Source of the DNA: Microlunatus capsulatus
GTDB lineage: Bacteria; Actinomycetota; Actinomycetes; Propionibacteriales; Propionibacteriaceae
NCBI RefSeq assembly: GCF_017876495.1
Contig: NZ_JAGIOB010000001.1
Span: 1,984,001 to 2,048,000, forward strand
Direction of reading: 5' to 3'
DNA length: 64,000 bases
Shown here piece by piece: positions 32,526-41,995 of this stretch. Below the pieces are notes generated by a model. The model had not been told where the DNA came from, searched no databases, and was given only the letters and a program-made list of their open reading frames with translations. A program made the position numbers and the translations under genes. Numbering within the stretch: position 1 is the stretch's first letter; every line of letters starts with the position of its first letter.

Positions 32526-34075
32526 CTCGGACTGGTGTGCTGACGCGCTGCGGCCTTCTCCTGGGCGTACTCACGGGCCCGGGCGGCGGCGGCAGCAGCC
32601 AGGGCTGTCTCGCCCTCATCCGCCCAGCCGGATCCGAGGTAGGACCACCGTCCGATCACGAGGGTGGTCTCCTCCTCATCGGCGAGGAGATCAGCTTCGA
32701 GGCTGGCCAGGTCCAGTGGGGTGCCGCTGGCCCGGCTGGCGGCAATACGGGCCTGGGCGCGTTGCCGGGCGCGGCGCAGCTGGCCGAGGGTGATCGAGTA
32801 GCGGCGGGACTTCGTGGCGAAGTGGCCGCGGAACCCGAGCATCCGCCCCCAGTGCCCCAGCAGCTCATACGGGCTGCGGCCGGTGGCGAGGGTGGCGACC
32901 TGGGCGCGGAGGTTCAGGTCGGCGATGGTGGCCTGCAGGCGGCGGTGGTGGGCGGTGCTGGTGGCGACGTCGTCGCTGGCGGTCTTCGTCGAGTACTTGG
33001 CCAGGTACCCGGCGACCTGGGCTGCGGTGAGCGCCTGGTCGTCATCGGGGCGGTGGGAGCGAACGACCCGGACGTCGAGCTGACGGCCGAACACCAGGCG
33101 GCGGGGCACGTCCTGATCGTCGACGGCAGGCACGTGCAGGTGCACCGTAGACGCCGCCTGAGTTACGAGGGTGGCGAGCACGTCAGCCGTCACCGCGCCA
33201 GGCGGGTCGGTGACCCCGCTGGGACTCCGGGGGCCGTCGAGGCGGATGAGGGCGTGGAAGTGAACGGCGCCGCGGCGTTGGAACTCCGCCACCTTGGCGT
33301 ACTGCACCGTCGCCACCTCCGGCAACGCATGAGCAGGGATGCCGAGGTGGTGGGCGAGGCCGCGGTGCAAGGCGATCGTGAACCGGCGCCACAGGTCGGG
33401 GGCGAACCACTGCCACACCACATGGGACGCGTAGTCGTAGCAGTCCGGGCACAGCGGCTGCCCCAGCAGGACGGCAGACCTTCTGCCCTCGACGCCCTCG
33501 GCATGGACCAGTCCGCAGGCGAGCGGCCGGCCGTGCGGGCACCGACGGTTCAGGTCGCCGGGGTGGCAACGCCCGCTGGTGTGGACGCGGCCGAAGGAGG
33601 GGGCGGTGAGGGTGGCGAACAGCAGCGGGTGGTCGGCCACCGACTCGGGGACCGTCTTCCCGCCGGTGACGCCGGCGCGGATGAGGTGGAACATGTCCGC
33701 CGCGTAGAGACGGGAGCAGGACGGGCACTCCGACGCCCGCCGGTTCCCACACCGAACGTGCACCACACCCAGCGGGTGATCAGAGCTCGAGAAGCTCGAC
33801 AGCACCTCACCGGTGGCCGGATCGATCCGCTCAGAGGTGCCACGAAGGCGGACCGGTCGGACGCAGTTGCCGACCCGAGCCAACGTGTCAGCCCAGGCGC
33901 CGAAGTCCTTCGACACCAGCCTGGCCACGACCAGCTGCGACACCTCAGCAGTCAGGTCGTCGAGCTTGAGCAGGCCACGGCCGGAGTCCTCGTCGTCGTG
34001 CTGCCAGGCGCGGTCATGGTGGGCCGCAGGGCCGGCGTTCAGTGTTGAGGGGAGGTCCACGGTGACGATCACCAC
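32522..34075 (-). CDS. repSA: RepSA-like replication initiator
   Basis: A protein of about 517 residues related to pSAM2 RepSA. An N-terminal zinc-binding region has CGNRRASECPSCSRLYAAD and CPDCYDYA. The HUH nicking motif is GAVHFHALIRLDG, and the probable catalytic tyrosines are in VAGYLAKYSTKTA. It would nick a double-strand origin for rolling-circle copying of the excised circle. I placed the start at GTG 34075 because an upstream ATG at 34120 lies inside a 16-bp hairpin; GTG 34072 and 34060 are also possible. First gene of rep-xis-int. Confidence 0.85.
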   Translation of the reverse strand: MVIVTVDLPSTLNAGPAAHHDRAWQHDDEDSGRGLLKLDDLTAEVSQLVVARLVSKDFGAWADTLARVGNCVRPVRLRGTSERIDPATGEVLSSFSSSDHPLGVVHVRCGNRRASECPSCSRLYAADMFHLIRAGVTGGKTVPESVADHPLLFATLTAPSFGRVHTSGRCHPGDLNRRCPHGRPLACGLVHAEGVEGRRSAVLLGQPLCPDCYDYASHVVWQWFAPDLWRRFTIALHRGLAHHLGIPAHALPEVATVQYAKVAEFQRRGAVHFHALIRLDGPRSPSGVTDPPGAVTADVLATLVTQAASTVHLHVPAVDDQDVPRRLVFGRQLDVRVVRSHRPDDDQALTAAQVAGYLAKYSTKTASDDVATSTAHHRRLQATIADLNLRAQVATLATGRSPYELLGHWGRMLGFRGHFATKSRRYSITLGQLRRARQRAQARIAASRASGTPLDLASLEADLLADEEETTLVIGRWSYLGSGWADEGETALAAAAAARAREYAQEKAAARQHTSPR

Positions 34076-34080
34076 CCAGA

Positions 34081-34124
34081 GGGTGTGCCGCGCGGCTAGT
34101 GCGAACCCGCCGCGCGGCACACCC
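34081..34124. repeat. Perfect 16-bp hairpin upstream of rep
   Basis: GGGTGTGCCGCGCGGC (34081-34096) pairs fully with 34109-34124 around a 12-base loop. It lies just before the likely rep start and may be a terminator, a control structure for rep, or part of the origin. The stretch 34125-34417 beyond it contains no gene I can support. Confidence 0.7.
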
Positions 34125-34417
34125 GGTCTTGAGGGTGGCCGGCTACCGCCGCCACGAGAGGGGCGAGGCCTTCGATGCGGGGGTTCGCAGCCGCACCGAG
34201 ACGCAACAGTTCAGAGGTGTTGGCAGCCAGCGCAGCAAGTGCAGTGTTTTTGTGCGGCGAGTGTGTGTGGACCCGTAGGCCAGGGTGGGGAGCCGACCCC
34301 CAGGCATTAAGCCGTTGTGTTGTGGCGCGCGTTCAATCTGCTACAAGAAGCATGACATACGCCTCTGACAGAACCTGCGGCTCACGACCTGACGAGTTCC
34401 GAACGACACTCCGACGG

Positions 34418-35626
34418 TCATCTACCCCGGGCAGGGACGTCGGTCGTCGAGTCAACCGCCTGAGTCCTCGGCGCAGGCCGTCGGCTGACCACGCTGATGA
34501 CGACCAGTGCTGCGGCGGTGACGACGGCGCAGCCGACGAAGATGCCCCGATTACCGAACACCGTGAGAGACCCGAGAGCGATCAGAGGCCCAGAGACGAT
34601 CGCACCGATGCGGCGCGTGTTCATGTACAGCCCGGTCGAGAGCCCAGGACGCGGGATCATCTGCTGGAACAGCGGGAGCCCGACGCCGGCGATCGCGGCG
34701 AAGGCCCAGGCGTTGAGGGGTTGCAGGATGAGCAGGAGGACTGGCCCAGGTGTCGCAGCCACCCCCAGGTAGTAGGCGATGCCGGCGAGGGTGCCGGTGG
34801 TGAGCAGCCCGAAGCTGGAGTAGCGGGAGCTGAGCCGGCCGATCAGGATCAGGGCCGGCACTTCGAGGCCGGCAGCGACTCCGAGCGCGATGCCCGCCCA
34901 GACCACGTCGACGTGCAAGGTCTCGGTCACGTAGACGGTGAGGATCGAGGTGACCGTGGCGTTCCCGGCTTGGAGCAGCACGAAGGCCGCCACGACCAGG
35001 ATGACCGCAGTCCGGTTGAGGCCGAGGTCCTCCTCCTCGAACGTCGCCTTGGCGCCCGCCGAGCTCTCGGACGCGAGGGTGCGTCGGTGCTGGGCGGAGA
35101 GGGCCGCGGTGGCCGTGATACCGAGCACGGAGACTGCGGCGAGGGCGAGCAGGATGGCTCGTTCGCCGAGGATGCCGATGATGAGGGTGGCCAGCGGTGG
35201 TCCGCCGACCCAGGCGACCGAGACGATGGCGCGGGTGTTGACGATGTCAGCGGGCCTCGCGCCGGCGTGGCGGAGGTGGGCGTAGAGCAGGCTGCTGCCG
35301 ACGCCGGCGGGGCCGCCGACCAGGACCAGGGCGAGGACCGCCACGGGCAGCGAGGTGGTGCTGGCCAGCAGCAGGGCGAGGAGCAGGGTCAGCACGCCGC
35401 AGCCGACCATCGGGCGCAGGTAGTCGCCGTGGCGGTCAGCGTAGGCGGGCACCACCAGGGAGGCGATGAACCCGCTCGCGTTGTAGACCGCGAGCACGAC
35501 GCCGACCTCGGTGGTGGTGGCGTCGTAGAGGCTGACCAGGATCAGCGCCAGGGCCGGGTTGAGGAACGCGATCTGCAGCCCCCAGATCAGGGCCGTGGAG
35601 GGAACCAGCAGTCGGGCTGTTCTCAC
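34418..35626 (-). CDS. MFS transporter, sugar-efflux (SET)-like
   Basis: A 402-residue twelve-helix transporter resembling SetA/SetB sugar efflux proteins: LNPALALILVSLYDATTTEV, YNASGFIASLVVPAYADRHG and a conserved middle loop after about residue 190. GTG 35626 overlaps the CMD gene stop (GTGA); upstream in-frame residues are shadow. It is element cargo, transcribed with the CMD gene. It may export a toxic sugar-like or redox-active compound handled by the divergent reductases. Confidence 0.85.
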   Translation of the reverse strand: MRTARLLVPSTALIWGLQIAFLNPALALILVSLYDATTTEVGVVLAVYNASGFIASLVVPAYADRHGDYLRPMVGCGVLTLLLALLLASTTSLPVAVLALVLVGGPAGVGSSLLYAHLRHAGARPADIVNTRAIVSVAWVGGPPLATLIIGILGERAILLALAAVSVLGITATAALSAQHRRTLASESSAGAKATFEEEDLGLNRTAVILVVAAFVLLQAGNATVTSILTVYVTETLHVDVVWAGIALGVAAGLEVPALILIGRLSSRYSSFGLLTTGTLAGIAYYLGVAATPGPVLLLILQPLNAWAFAAIAGVGLPLFQQMIPRPGLSTGLYMNTRRIGAIVSGPLIALGSLTVFGNRGIFVGCAVVTAAALVVISVVSRRPAPRTQAVDSTTDVPARGR

Positions 35627-35937
35627 TCGGCGAAGACGCGCTTGGCGACCTGCAGGGCGGACATGGCCTTGGGCCAGCCGGCGTAGAAGGCGAGATGGGT
35701 GAGCGCTTCCACGAGCTCGGTCTCGGTGAGGCCGTTCTGCTTGGCGCGAGCGAGATGTCCTACGAGCTGTTCGGTACTGCCCGAGGTGACGAGGCTTGCC
35801 ACGGTGACGAGGCTGCGGTCGCGCTTGGAGAGCTCGGGGCGTTCCCAGACGTCGGCGAAGAGGACGTCGTCGGTCAGCTGGGCGAGTTTCGGGGCGATGT
35901 CGCCGACGGCGCGCTGGGCGGGGGTCTGCTCGGGCAT
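35623..35937 (-). CDS. Carboxymuconolactone decarboxylase-family protein
   Basis: A 104-residue helical protein with the CMD core ELSKRDRSLVTVASLVTSGSTEQL and HLARAKQNGLTETELVEALTHLAFYAGWPKAMSA. It lacks the CxxC of AhpD peroxidases, so it is closer to the gamma-carboxymuconolactone decarboxylase branch. ATG 35937 has an AAGGA ribosome site. CMD genes beside SDR and AKR genes are a recurring set in actinobacterial redox clusters. Confidence 0.88.
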   Translation of the reverse strand: MPEQTPAQRAVGDIAPKLAQLTDDVLFADVWERPELSKRDRSLVTVASLVTSGSTEQLVGHLARAKQNGLTETELVEALTHLAFYAGWPKAMSALQVAKRVFAE

Positions 35938-36010
35938 GGTGTGTTCCTTCGTCGAGGGCGTGCGCATTCAGCACCAGGCGTGGCTGGCACCGGGGTGGTG
36001 GTCGGGGTCG

Positions 36011-36883
36011 TCAGCGGTCGAGGTCGGCGGCGGCGGCTTCCCGGGTGGCGGCGAGGTTCCCGAGCAGCTGGATCCGTTCCTCCGTGGGCGACCCGGCAAC
36101 GGTGGTGTAGGCGTACAGGGTGCAGCCGGGGTGGTCGGGCAGCTCGAGGCCTTCAAAGGTGAACTCGAGGTCGCCGACGTCGGGGTGGTGGATGCGCTTG
36201 GTGCCGCTGCGGTGGAAGCGGACGTTGTGGGCCGACCAGCGGAGGCGGAAGTCGTCGCTGCGGGTGACGAGCTCACCGATGAGGTCGGTGAGGGCCTTGT
36301 CGTGCGGGTGCTGCCCGGCGGTGCTGCGCAAGGAGGCGGCGATGCTGTTCGCGCCCTGCTCCCAGTCGGGGTAGAAGCTGCGCGACAAGGGGCTGAAGAA
36401 GGTGAAGCGGGCCATATTGGCGCCGTTGCTGGGGTCGTCCAGCATCGGCGCCATCAGCGCGCGGCCGAGCGCATTGGTGGCGAGGAGGTCTTTGCGCTGG
36501 TTGACGACCCACGCGGGGGCTCCGGTCACGGCGTCGAGGAAGCGTTGCAGCGACGGTCGCACCGTTCCGTCGGTGGCTCGGGGGCGGCGTCGGGCCAGGG
36601 CTGGGGTCGCGGCCCGGGCGAGGTCGCGCAGGTGGGCGGTCTCGGCCTCGTCGAGCTGTAGGGCGGTGGCGACGGCGTCGAGGATCTCGGGTGAGACGCC
36701 GGTCAGGTTGCCGCGTTCCATCTTGGCGTAGTAGTCAGTGCTGACCGAGGCGAGCATCGCGACCTCCTCGCGCCGCAGCCCCGTCACCCGTCGGCGGCCG
36801 CCCGTGAGCAAGCCCGCCTGGTCCGGGGTGACACGAGCACGGCGAGTGCGAAGAAACTCGCGTACCTCGGCCTGGTTGTCCAT
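36011..36883 (-). CDS. XRE-family regulator with MmyB-like ligand domain
   Basis: A 290-residue regulator. The HTH (1-75) contains EVREFLRTRRARVTP, VTGLRREEVAMLASVSTDYY and KMERGNLTGVSPEILDAVA. The ligand domain (from 105) has the MLTR features PAWVVNQRKDLLATNALGRAL, NMARFTFFSP and LRWSAHNVRFHRSGTKRIHHPDVGDLEF. Such proteins usually sit beside and control a short-chain dehydrogenase, as here. It faces the SDR-AKR-AKR-flavodoxin genes across 147 bases. Confidence 0.9.
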   Translation of the reverse strand: MDNQAEVREFLRTRRARVTPDQAGLLTGGRRRVTGLRREEVAMLASVSTDYYAKMERGNLTGVSPEILDAVATALQLDEAETAHLRDLARAATPALARRRPRATDGTVRPSLQRFLDAVTGAPAWVVNQRKDLLATNALGRALMAPMLDDPSNGANMARFTFFSPLSRSFYPDWEQGANSIAASLRSTAGQHPHDKALTDLIGELVTRSDDFRLRWSAHNVRFHRSGTKRIHHPDVGDLEFTFEGLELPDHPGCTLYAYTTVAGSPTEERIQLLGNLAATREAAAADLDR

Positions 36884-36986
36884 GACCTCCACGCTACGAG
36901 GGATCGTCGCCGTGGAGGAGTGACTGCTGGTACACGGATAACCCCGCACTCCCACACCCTGCCCATCAGCACTTCACTAGTTGGTG

Positions 36987-37002
36987 CAGCCCTCAAGGGC
37001 TG
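36987..37002. promoter_or_regulatory. Palindrome in regulator/SDR divergent region
   Basis: CAGCCCT-CA-AGGGCTG is a perfect inverted repeat placed 28 bases before the SDR start. Just upstream is the partly symmetric CACTAGTTGGTG. Either could be the operator for the XRE protein. Confidence 0.45.
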
Positions 37003-37030
37003 AGGACCACCAGCGAGAACGGAAGTGCTC

Positions 37031-37753
37031 ATGACTGCCACCCAGCCGGTCGCCGTGATCACCGGAGCCTCCTCCGGCATCGGTGCCGCCACCGCCCGCA
37101 GCCTTGCCGCTGCTGGCTACCGCGTCGCGTTGCTCGCGCGTCGTCTCGACCGGATCACCGCCCTGGCGGCCGAGCTCGGCGAGGGCGCCCTCGCAGTCGA
37201 GGCCGATGTGACCGACCGCGACGCCCTCGTGGCCGCCGCCGAACGGGTCCAGGCCGAGCTCGGGGGAACCGACGTCCTGGTCAACAACGCCGGCGTCATG
37301 CTGCTCGGCCCGTTCTCAGCCGAGCAGCGGAACGACTACCGCCAGATGGTCGAGGTGAACCTCCTGGGGGCCATCACCACCACCGAGGTCTTCCTCGACC
37401 AGCTGAAGGACGGTGGCGGGGACATCATCAACATCTCCTCGGTCGCCGGCCGCACCGCCCGTGCCGGCAACGGGGTCTACGCCGCCACCAAGTGGGGCAT
37501 GAACGGCTGGTCGGAGTCCCTGCGCCACGAGCTGCTGCCCGATGTCCGCGTCACGCTGATCGAGCCCGGCATCGTGGCCACCGAGCTGTCGACCCACATC
37601 ACCCACGAGGAGACCCGGCAGGGTGTCCAGCAGGCCTATGACGTCGCCGAGGTCACCGCCGACGACGTCGCCGAGATCATCGCCTTCACCCTCGCCCGCC
37701 CGCGGCGCCTCGCCATCAACGAGATCCTCCTGCGCCCCGCCGGCCAGGCCTGA
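37031..37753 (+). CDS. Short-chain dehydrogenase/reductase (element cargo)
   Basis: A 240-residue classical SDR: VAVITGASSGIGAATA cofactor loop, LVNNAGVMLLG, and the catalytic triad spread over INISSVAGR and GVYAATKWGMNGW. Its C-terminal ITHEETRQGVQ...RLAINEILLRP resembles NADP-dependent YdfG-like members. ATG 37031 follows GGAAG. It leads a four-gene plus-strand unit controlled from the XRE divergent region. Confidence 0.92.
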   Translation: MTATQPVAVITGASSGIGAATARSLAAAGYRVALLARRLDRITALAAELGEGALAVEADVTDRDALVAAAERVQAELGGTDVLVNNAGVMLLGPFSAEQRNDYRQMVEVNLLGAITTTEVFLDQLKDGGGDIINISSVAGRTARAGNGVYAATKWGMNGWSESLRHELLPDVRVTLIEPGIVATELSTHITHEETRQGVQQAYDVAEVTADDVAEIIAFTLARPRRLAINEILLRPAGQA

Positions 37754-37780
37754 TCTCTCGACCTCCACCTACTCATCTAG

Positions 37781-38776
<996 letters not shown>

Positions 38777-38809
38777 CCACCAGCACTCACCACACAAGAA
38801 GGACCTCTC

Positions 38810-39697
38810 ATGCCTGACGTGACCACCCTGACCCTCAACAACGGCGTCACCCTGCCCGCCCTCGGCCTCGGCGTCTTCCAGACCCCGCCCGATGAGACCC
38901 GGGACGCCGTCACCGCCGCCCTGACCGCTGGCTACCGCCACATCGACACCGCAGCCGCCTACGGCAACGAGCGCCAGGTCGGCGAAGCCGTCACCGCCTC
39001 CGACCTCGACCGGTCCGAGGTCTTCATCGAGACCAAGATCTGGATCAGCGACTACGGCTACGACCAGACCCTGCACAGCTTCGAGAAGTCCGCACGCAAG
39101 CTCGGCGTCGACCAGATCGACCTCCTGATCCTGCACCAGGCCCTGCCCTCGGAGTTCGACAAGACCCTCAGCGCCTACAAGGCGCTGGAGAAGCTCCTGG
39201 CCGACGGCAAGGTGCGCGCCATCGGCGTCAGCAACTTCATGGTCGACCACCTCACCCGCCTCCTCGACGTCGCCACCGTCGTCCCTGCGGTCAACCAGAT
39301 CGAGGTCCACCCCTACTTCCAGCAGCGCGAGATCCAGGACTTCGGCAACAAGCACGGGATCCTCACCCAGGCGTGGTCCCCCATCGGCGGCATCACCTTC
39401 TACCGCGACAGCCAGCACACCAGCACCCTCGAAGACCCGGTCATCACCGACATCGCCGCCGCTCAGGGCGCCACCCCAGCCCAGGTGATGCTGCGCTGGC
39501 ACCTCCAGCAGGGCCGCTCCGTCATCCCCAAGTCGACCAAGCCGCACCGCATCGCCGAGAACATCGACGTCTTCAACTTCGAGCTCACCACCCAGCAGAT
39601 GAGCGCCATCGACGGCCTGGACACCGAGCAGCGCGGAGGACCCGAGCCCGAGGCCATCACCCTGGAGAACTTCGGCCGGCCGATCCCGGAGGACTGA
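38810..39697 (+). CDS. Aldo/keto reductase (AKR5, diketogluconate reductase-like)
   Basis: A 295-residue AKR: NGVTLPALGLGVFQTPPDET, HIDTAAAYGNERQVGEA (D, Y), VFIETKIW (K), LLILHQALP (H) and SVIPKSTKPHRIAENIDVF. Its close family reduces 2,5-diketogluconate and methylglyoxal-like carbonyls. Only 33 bases separate it from the previous AKR; AAGGA ribosome site. Confidence 0.92.
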   Translation: MPDVTTLTLNNGVTLPALGLGVFQTPPDETRDAVTAALTAGYRHIDTAAAYGNERQVGEAVTASDLDRSEVFIETKIWISDYGYDQTLHSFEKSARKLGVDQIDLLILHQALPSEFDKTLSAYKALEKLLADGKVRAIGVSNFMVDHLTRLLDVATVVPAVNQIEVHPYFQQREIQDFGNKHGILTQAWSPIGGITFYRDSQHTSTLEDPVITDIAAAQGATPAQVMLRWHLQQGRSVIPKSTKPHRIAENIDVFNFELTTQQMSAIDGLDTEQRGGPEPEAITLENFGRPIPED

Positions 39698-39709
39698 GCT
39701 CTGGTCGGC

Positions 39710-40411
39710 ATGGGTCTCCACCCCGACCTGAGCCGGCGGGCTCTTCTGCACCGCGGCGCCGTCCTCGGCGCCGCGGCTGCAGGGGGCGCGCTGCTCAGCT
39801 CCTGCACTTCACCACCACGAACGGACTCGGCCAGCACGCCGACCGCTGACCCGAAGGAGAGACCGACGACGACAGCGGAAGACTCTGCGCGGACGCTGCT
39901 GGCCTACTTCTCCCGACCCGGAGAGAACTACTACTACGGCGGTCGCCGTGACCTCGAGGTCGGCAACACCGAAGTCCTGGCCCGCATGATCGCCGACCTC
40001 ATCGACTGCGACACCTACCGGATCGACGCGGCCGACCCCTACTCCTCGGACTACGACGCCACGGTCAGCCGCAACTCCCAGGAGCAGAACGACGACGCCC
40101 GACCAGCGATCGCCAACCCGATCCCGTCGATCACGCAGTACGACACCGTGCTGGTGGGCAGCCCCATCTGGAACGTCAGGCCCCCGATGATCCTGAGCAC
40201 TTTCCTCGACAGCCAGGACTTCACCGCCAAGACCGTGCACCCCTTCGTCACCTACGCCGTCAGCGGCCTGGGCCGAACTGAGGAGGTCTACGCCGCGGCC
40301 CTGCCCGGTGTCCAGCTCGGTCCCGGGCTCGCCGTCCAGGGCGAGGAGGTCGCCCAGCACCGGGACGACGTGGAAGCCTGGCTCCGCACATCCGGTCTCC
40401 TCAACACCTGA
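39710..40411 (+). CDS. Exported flavodoxin-like lipoprotein
   Basis: A 233-residue protein. The twin-arginine-like start SRRALLHRGAVLG leads to lipobox LLSSC (C about 32). A flavodoxin fold follows: ARTLLAYFSRPGENYYYGG is the FMN phosphate loop, DTVLVGSPIWNVRPPMILSTFLDS the middle strand and FVTYAVSGLGRTEEVYA the second loop. Folding in the cytoplasm with FMN before Tat export is consistent. It may deliver electrons at the membrane surface, linked to the reductases encoded upstream by only 12 bases. Confidence 0.85.
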   Translation: MGLHPDLSRRALLHRGAVLGAAAAGGALLSSCTSPPRTDSASTPTADPKERPTTTAEDSARTLLAYFSRPGENYYYGGRRDLEVGNTEVLARMIADLIDCDTYRIDAADPYSSDYDATVSRNSQEQNDDARPAIANPIPSITQYDTVLVGSPIWNVRPPMILSTFLDSQDFTAKTVHPFVTYAVSGLGRTEEVYAAALPGVQLGPGLAVQGEEVAQHRDDVEAWLRTSGLLNT

Positions 40412-40897
40412 CTGAGCACCAGCGAAGCAGCGGTTACGACTTTCCTTACTGGTTCAAGAGCCTCGCTGCGCTCGGCGGAGCCCTCCGGCTCCGCGTGTCC
40501 TCGCTGCGCTGCGGGCCGCTACGCCCGCGGGCTCAACTGGTCACGTCACGGGGTTGCGGTTCTGCCGGTGGGGTCGGCGACGACCCGATCACACAGGATC
40601 TGCACGACCCCGACCGGCATCAAGGGCGCTGCGCGTCGCTGCGCGATGACCTTCGGCCACCCTTGACCCCGGCCGGTGCCGAGCATCTGGGCTGGTCATC
40701 GGGCCGCCACCTCACTGGGGCCGCGGACCGGCTCAGTCCGTGATCGAACAGTGCTGGCGACAGCTGGTCCGCGGACACATTCGGGACACACAAACGTCGG
40801 AACCGGTGGCAGAGAGCTGCAGACGATGAGTGGTCCAAACCGCTGTTTTGAGCGTGAAACGCTCTCGGTGGACGTCCACGGACAGCACCGGTTTGCT
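40412..40897. other. Non-coding right end of the element with clustered palindromes
   Basis: No supported gene. From 40460 to 40650 there are many short inverted repeats (for example GGAGCCctccGGCTCC and GCTGCGCGtCGCTGCGCG-like runs), similar in style to transfer loci or single-strand origins of actinomycete plasmids. The second copy of the putative integrase arm site is at 40773-40792. Confidence 0.45.
40773..40792 (+). repeat. Putative integrase arm site, right copy
   Basis: GGACACATTCGGGACACACA matches 31118-31137 at 19 of 20 positions and lies 105 bases inside attR, in direct orientation. Confidence 0.55.
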
Positions 40898-40941
40898 CTT
40901 TCAAGGCGGCAGCGCGGGTTCGAATCCCGTTGGGGATGCCA
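40898..40941 (+). repeat. attR: 44-bp direct repeat of tRNA-Glu 3' end
   Basis: Identical to 31004-31047 and not part of a complete tRNA, since the 5' half is missing. It marks the right boundary of the integrated element. Confidence 0.95.
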
Positions 40942-41101
40942 GCAGACAGCCTCCCGACCAGGAGATGCGGCAGACGGCAGCTGGCCGATGCCCCGGCACT
41001 CGAGCCGGAGACGCCGCTGGAACACACCCCGCGCTCGGTCTGGCCGGAGCTGAGACGGCGCCGCCGCCCGGAGCCCTCGACATCGGATCGCGCCTTTCGG
41101 A

Positions 41102-41117
41102 ATACCCCCCCGGGGTA
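41102..41117. promoter_or_regulatory. CsoR-like copper operator
   Basis: ATACCCCCCCGGGGTA contains the arms TACCCC and GGGGTA with a C-rich centre, the well-known CsoR recognition pattern. It lies 17 bases upstream of the ATG of the His-rich DUF4396 gene. No csoR gene is in the window. Confidence 0.65.
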
Positions 41118-41133
41118 CGCGGTTGGGGCTGGC

Positions 41134-41646
41134 ATGACCGCCACCGGACCCCTGAGCAGCCGTCAGCACCACGGACACCCTCACCACCCCATCGACCAGC
41201 CGAAGGGGAAGGCGCTGACCCGGCTCGCCGTGTCCGCCACCCTGCACTGCCTCACCGGCTGCGCCATCGGCGAGGTGCTCGGCATGGTCCTCGGCACCTG
41301 GTGGGGCTGGTCGAACGGCGCCACCGTCGTGCTCGCCGTCGCGCTGGCCTTCCTCTTCGGCTACGCCCTCACCCTGGGGCCGGTGCTGCGCTCGGGCCTC
41401 CCGCTGAGGACCGCCATCACCGTGGCGCTCGCTGCCGACACCGTCTCCATCCTCACCATGGAGGTCGTCGACAACGCGGTCGTGCTCGCCGTCCCCGGCG
41501 CCCTGGAGGCCGGACTGACCAGCCCGCTCTTCTGGGGCAGCCTGGCCGCCGCCCTGCTGATCGCCTTCGCCGTCACCGTCCCGGTCAACCGCGCGCTGAT
41601 CGGACGCGGGAAGGGCCATGCCGTCGTCCACCAGTACCACCACTGA
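41134..41646 (+). CDS. His-rich DUF4396 membrane protein
   Basis: A 170-residue protein with four predicted helices in the DUF4396 pattern, including LTGCAIGEVLGMVLG, LAFLFGYALTLGPVL, DTVSILTMEVVDNAVVL and PLFWGSLAAALLIAFAVT. The N-terminus RQHHGHPHHP and the C-terminus VVHQYHH are rich in histidine, suggesting metal binding. Together with the CsoR-like operator directly upstream, this points to a copper-related role. A longer frame from 40930 runs through att-derived sequence and is not used. Confidence 0.8.
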   Translation: MTATGPLSSRQHHGHPHHPIDQPKGKALTRLAVSATLHCLTGCAIGEVLGMVLGTWWGWSNGATVVLAVALAFLFGYALTLGPVLRSGLPLRTAITVALAADTVSILTMEVVDNAVVLAVPGALEAGLTSPLFWGSLAAALLIAFAVTVPVNRALIGRGKGHAVVHQYHH

Positions 41647-41995
41647 TCCCGCCACGGCCCCCGCTGCCGTGATCGCTGAGGGCGGCTCCGCCCGCGGACC
41701 CGTCCGGGACGCACGAGCACCGGTCCCCGCGGTAGGCGGAACGGGACGACGAGTGGCTCCGACGCCGGACCCGGGTGGAGCGCCGGCCCGCCGACGACGG
41801 GGCGGTTGAGCCGATCCTGAGGTCACGTCGAGGTGCGGCGTCCTCCTGAGGAAGTGCTCGCGGGAACCGGCCGTCAGCGCAGAGGGGCCGTGGAGGTCGC
41901 CCGGGCAGAGTTCTTCTCACCAGCCCGGACGGGCAGGTGAGCCGGCCGGGGGGCAGCTCGAGACACCCGACCAGCCCTCACCGCCAGGAGCCACC
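41647..41995. other. Gene-free stretch
   Basis: About 350 bases with no supported gene, tRNA or strong hairpin. Its final part carries the AGGAG ribosome site for the TasA-like gene. Confidence 0.5.

Noticed and set aside
40930-41133. N-terminal extension of the DUF4396 protein
   Set aside because: The extension is translated from the att repeat and operator region; the CsoR box would fall inside the coding sequence.
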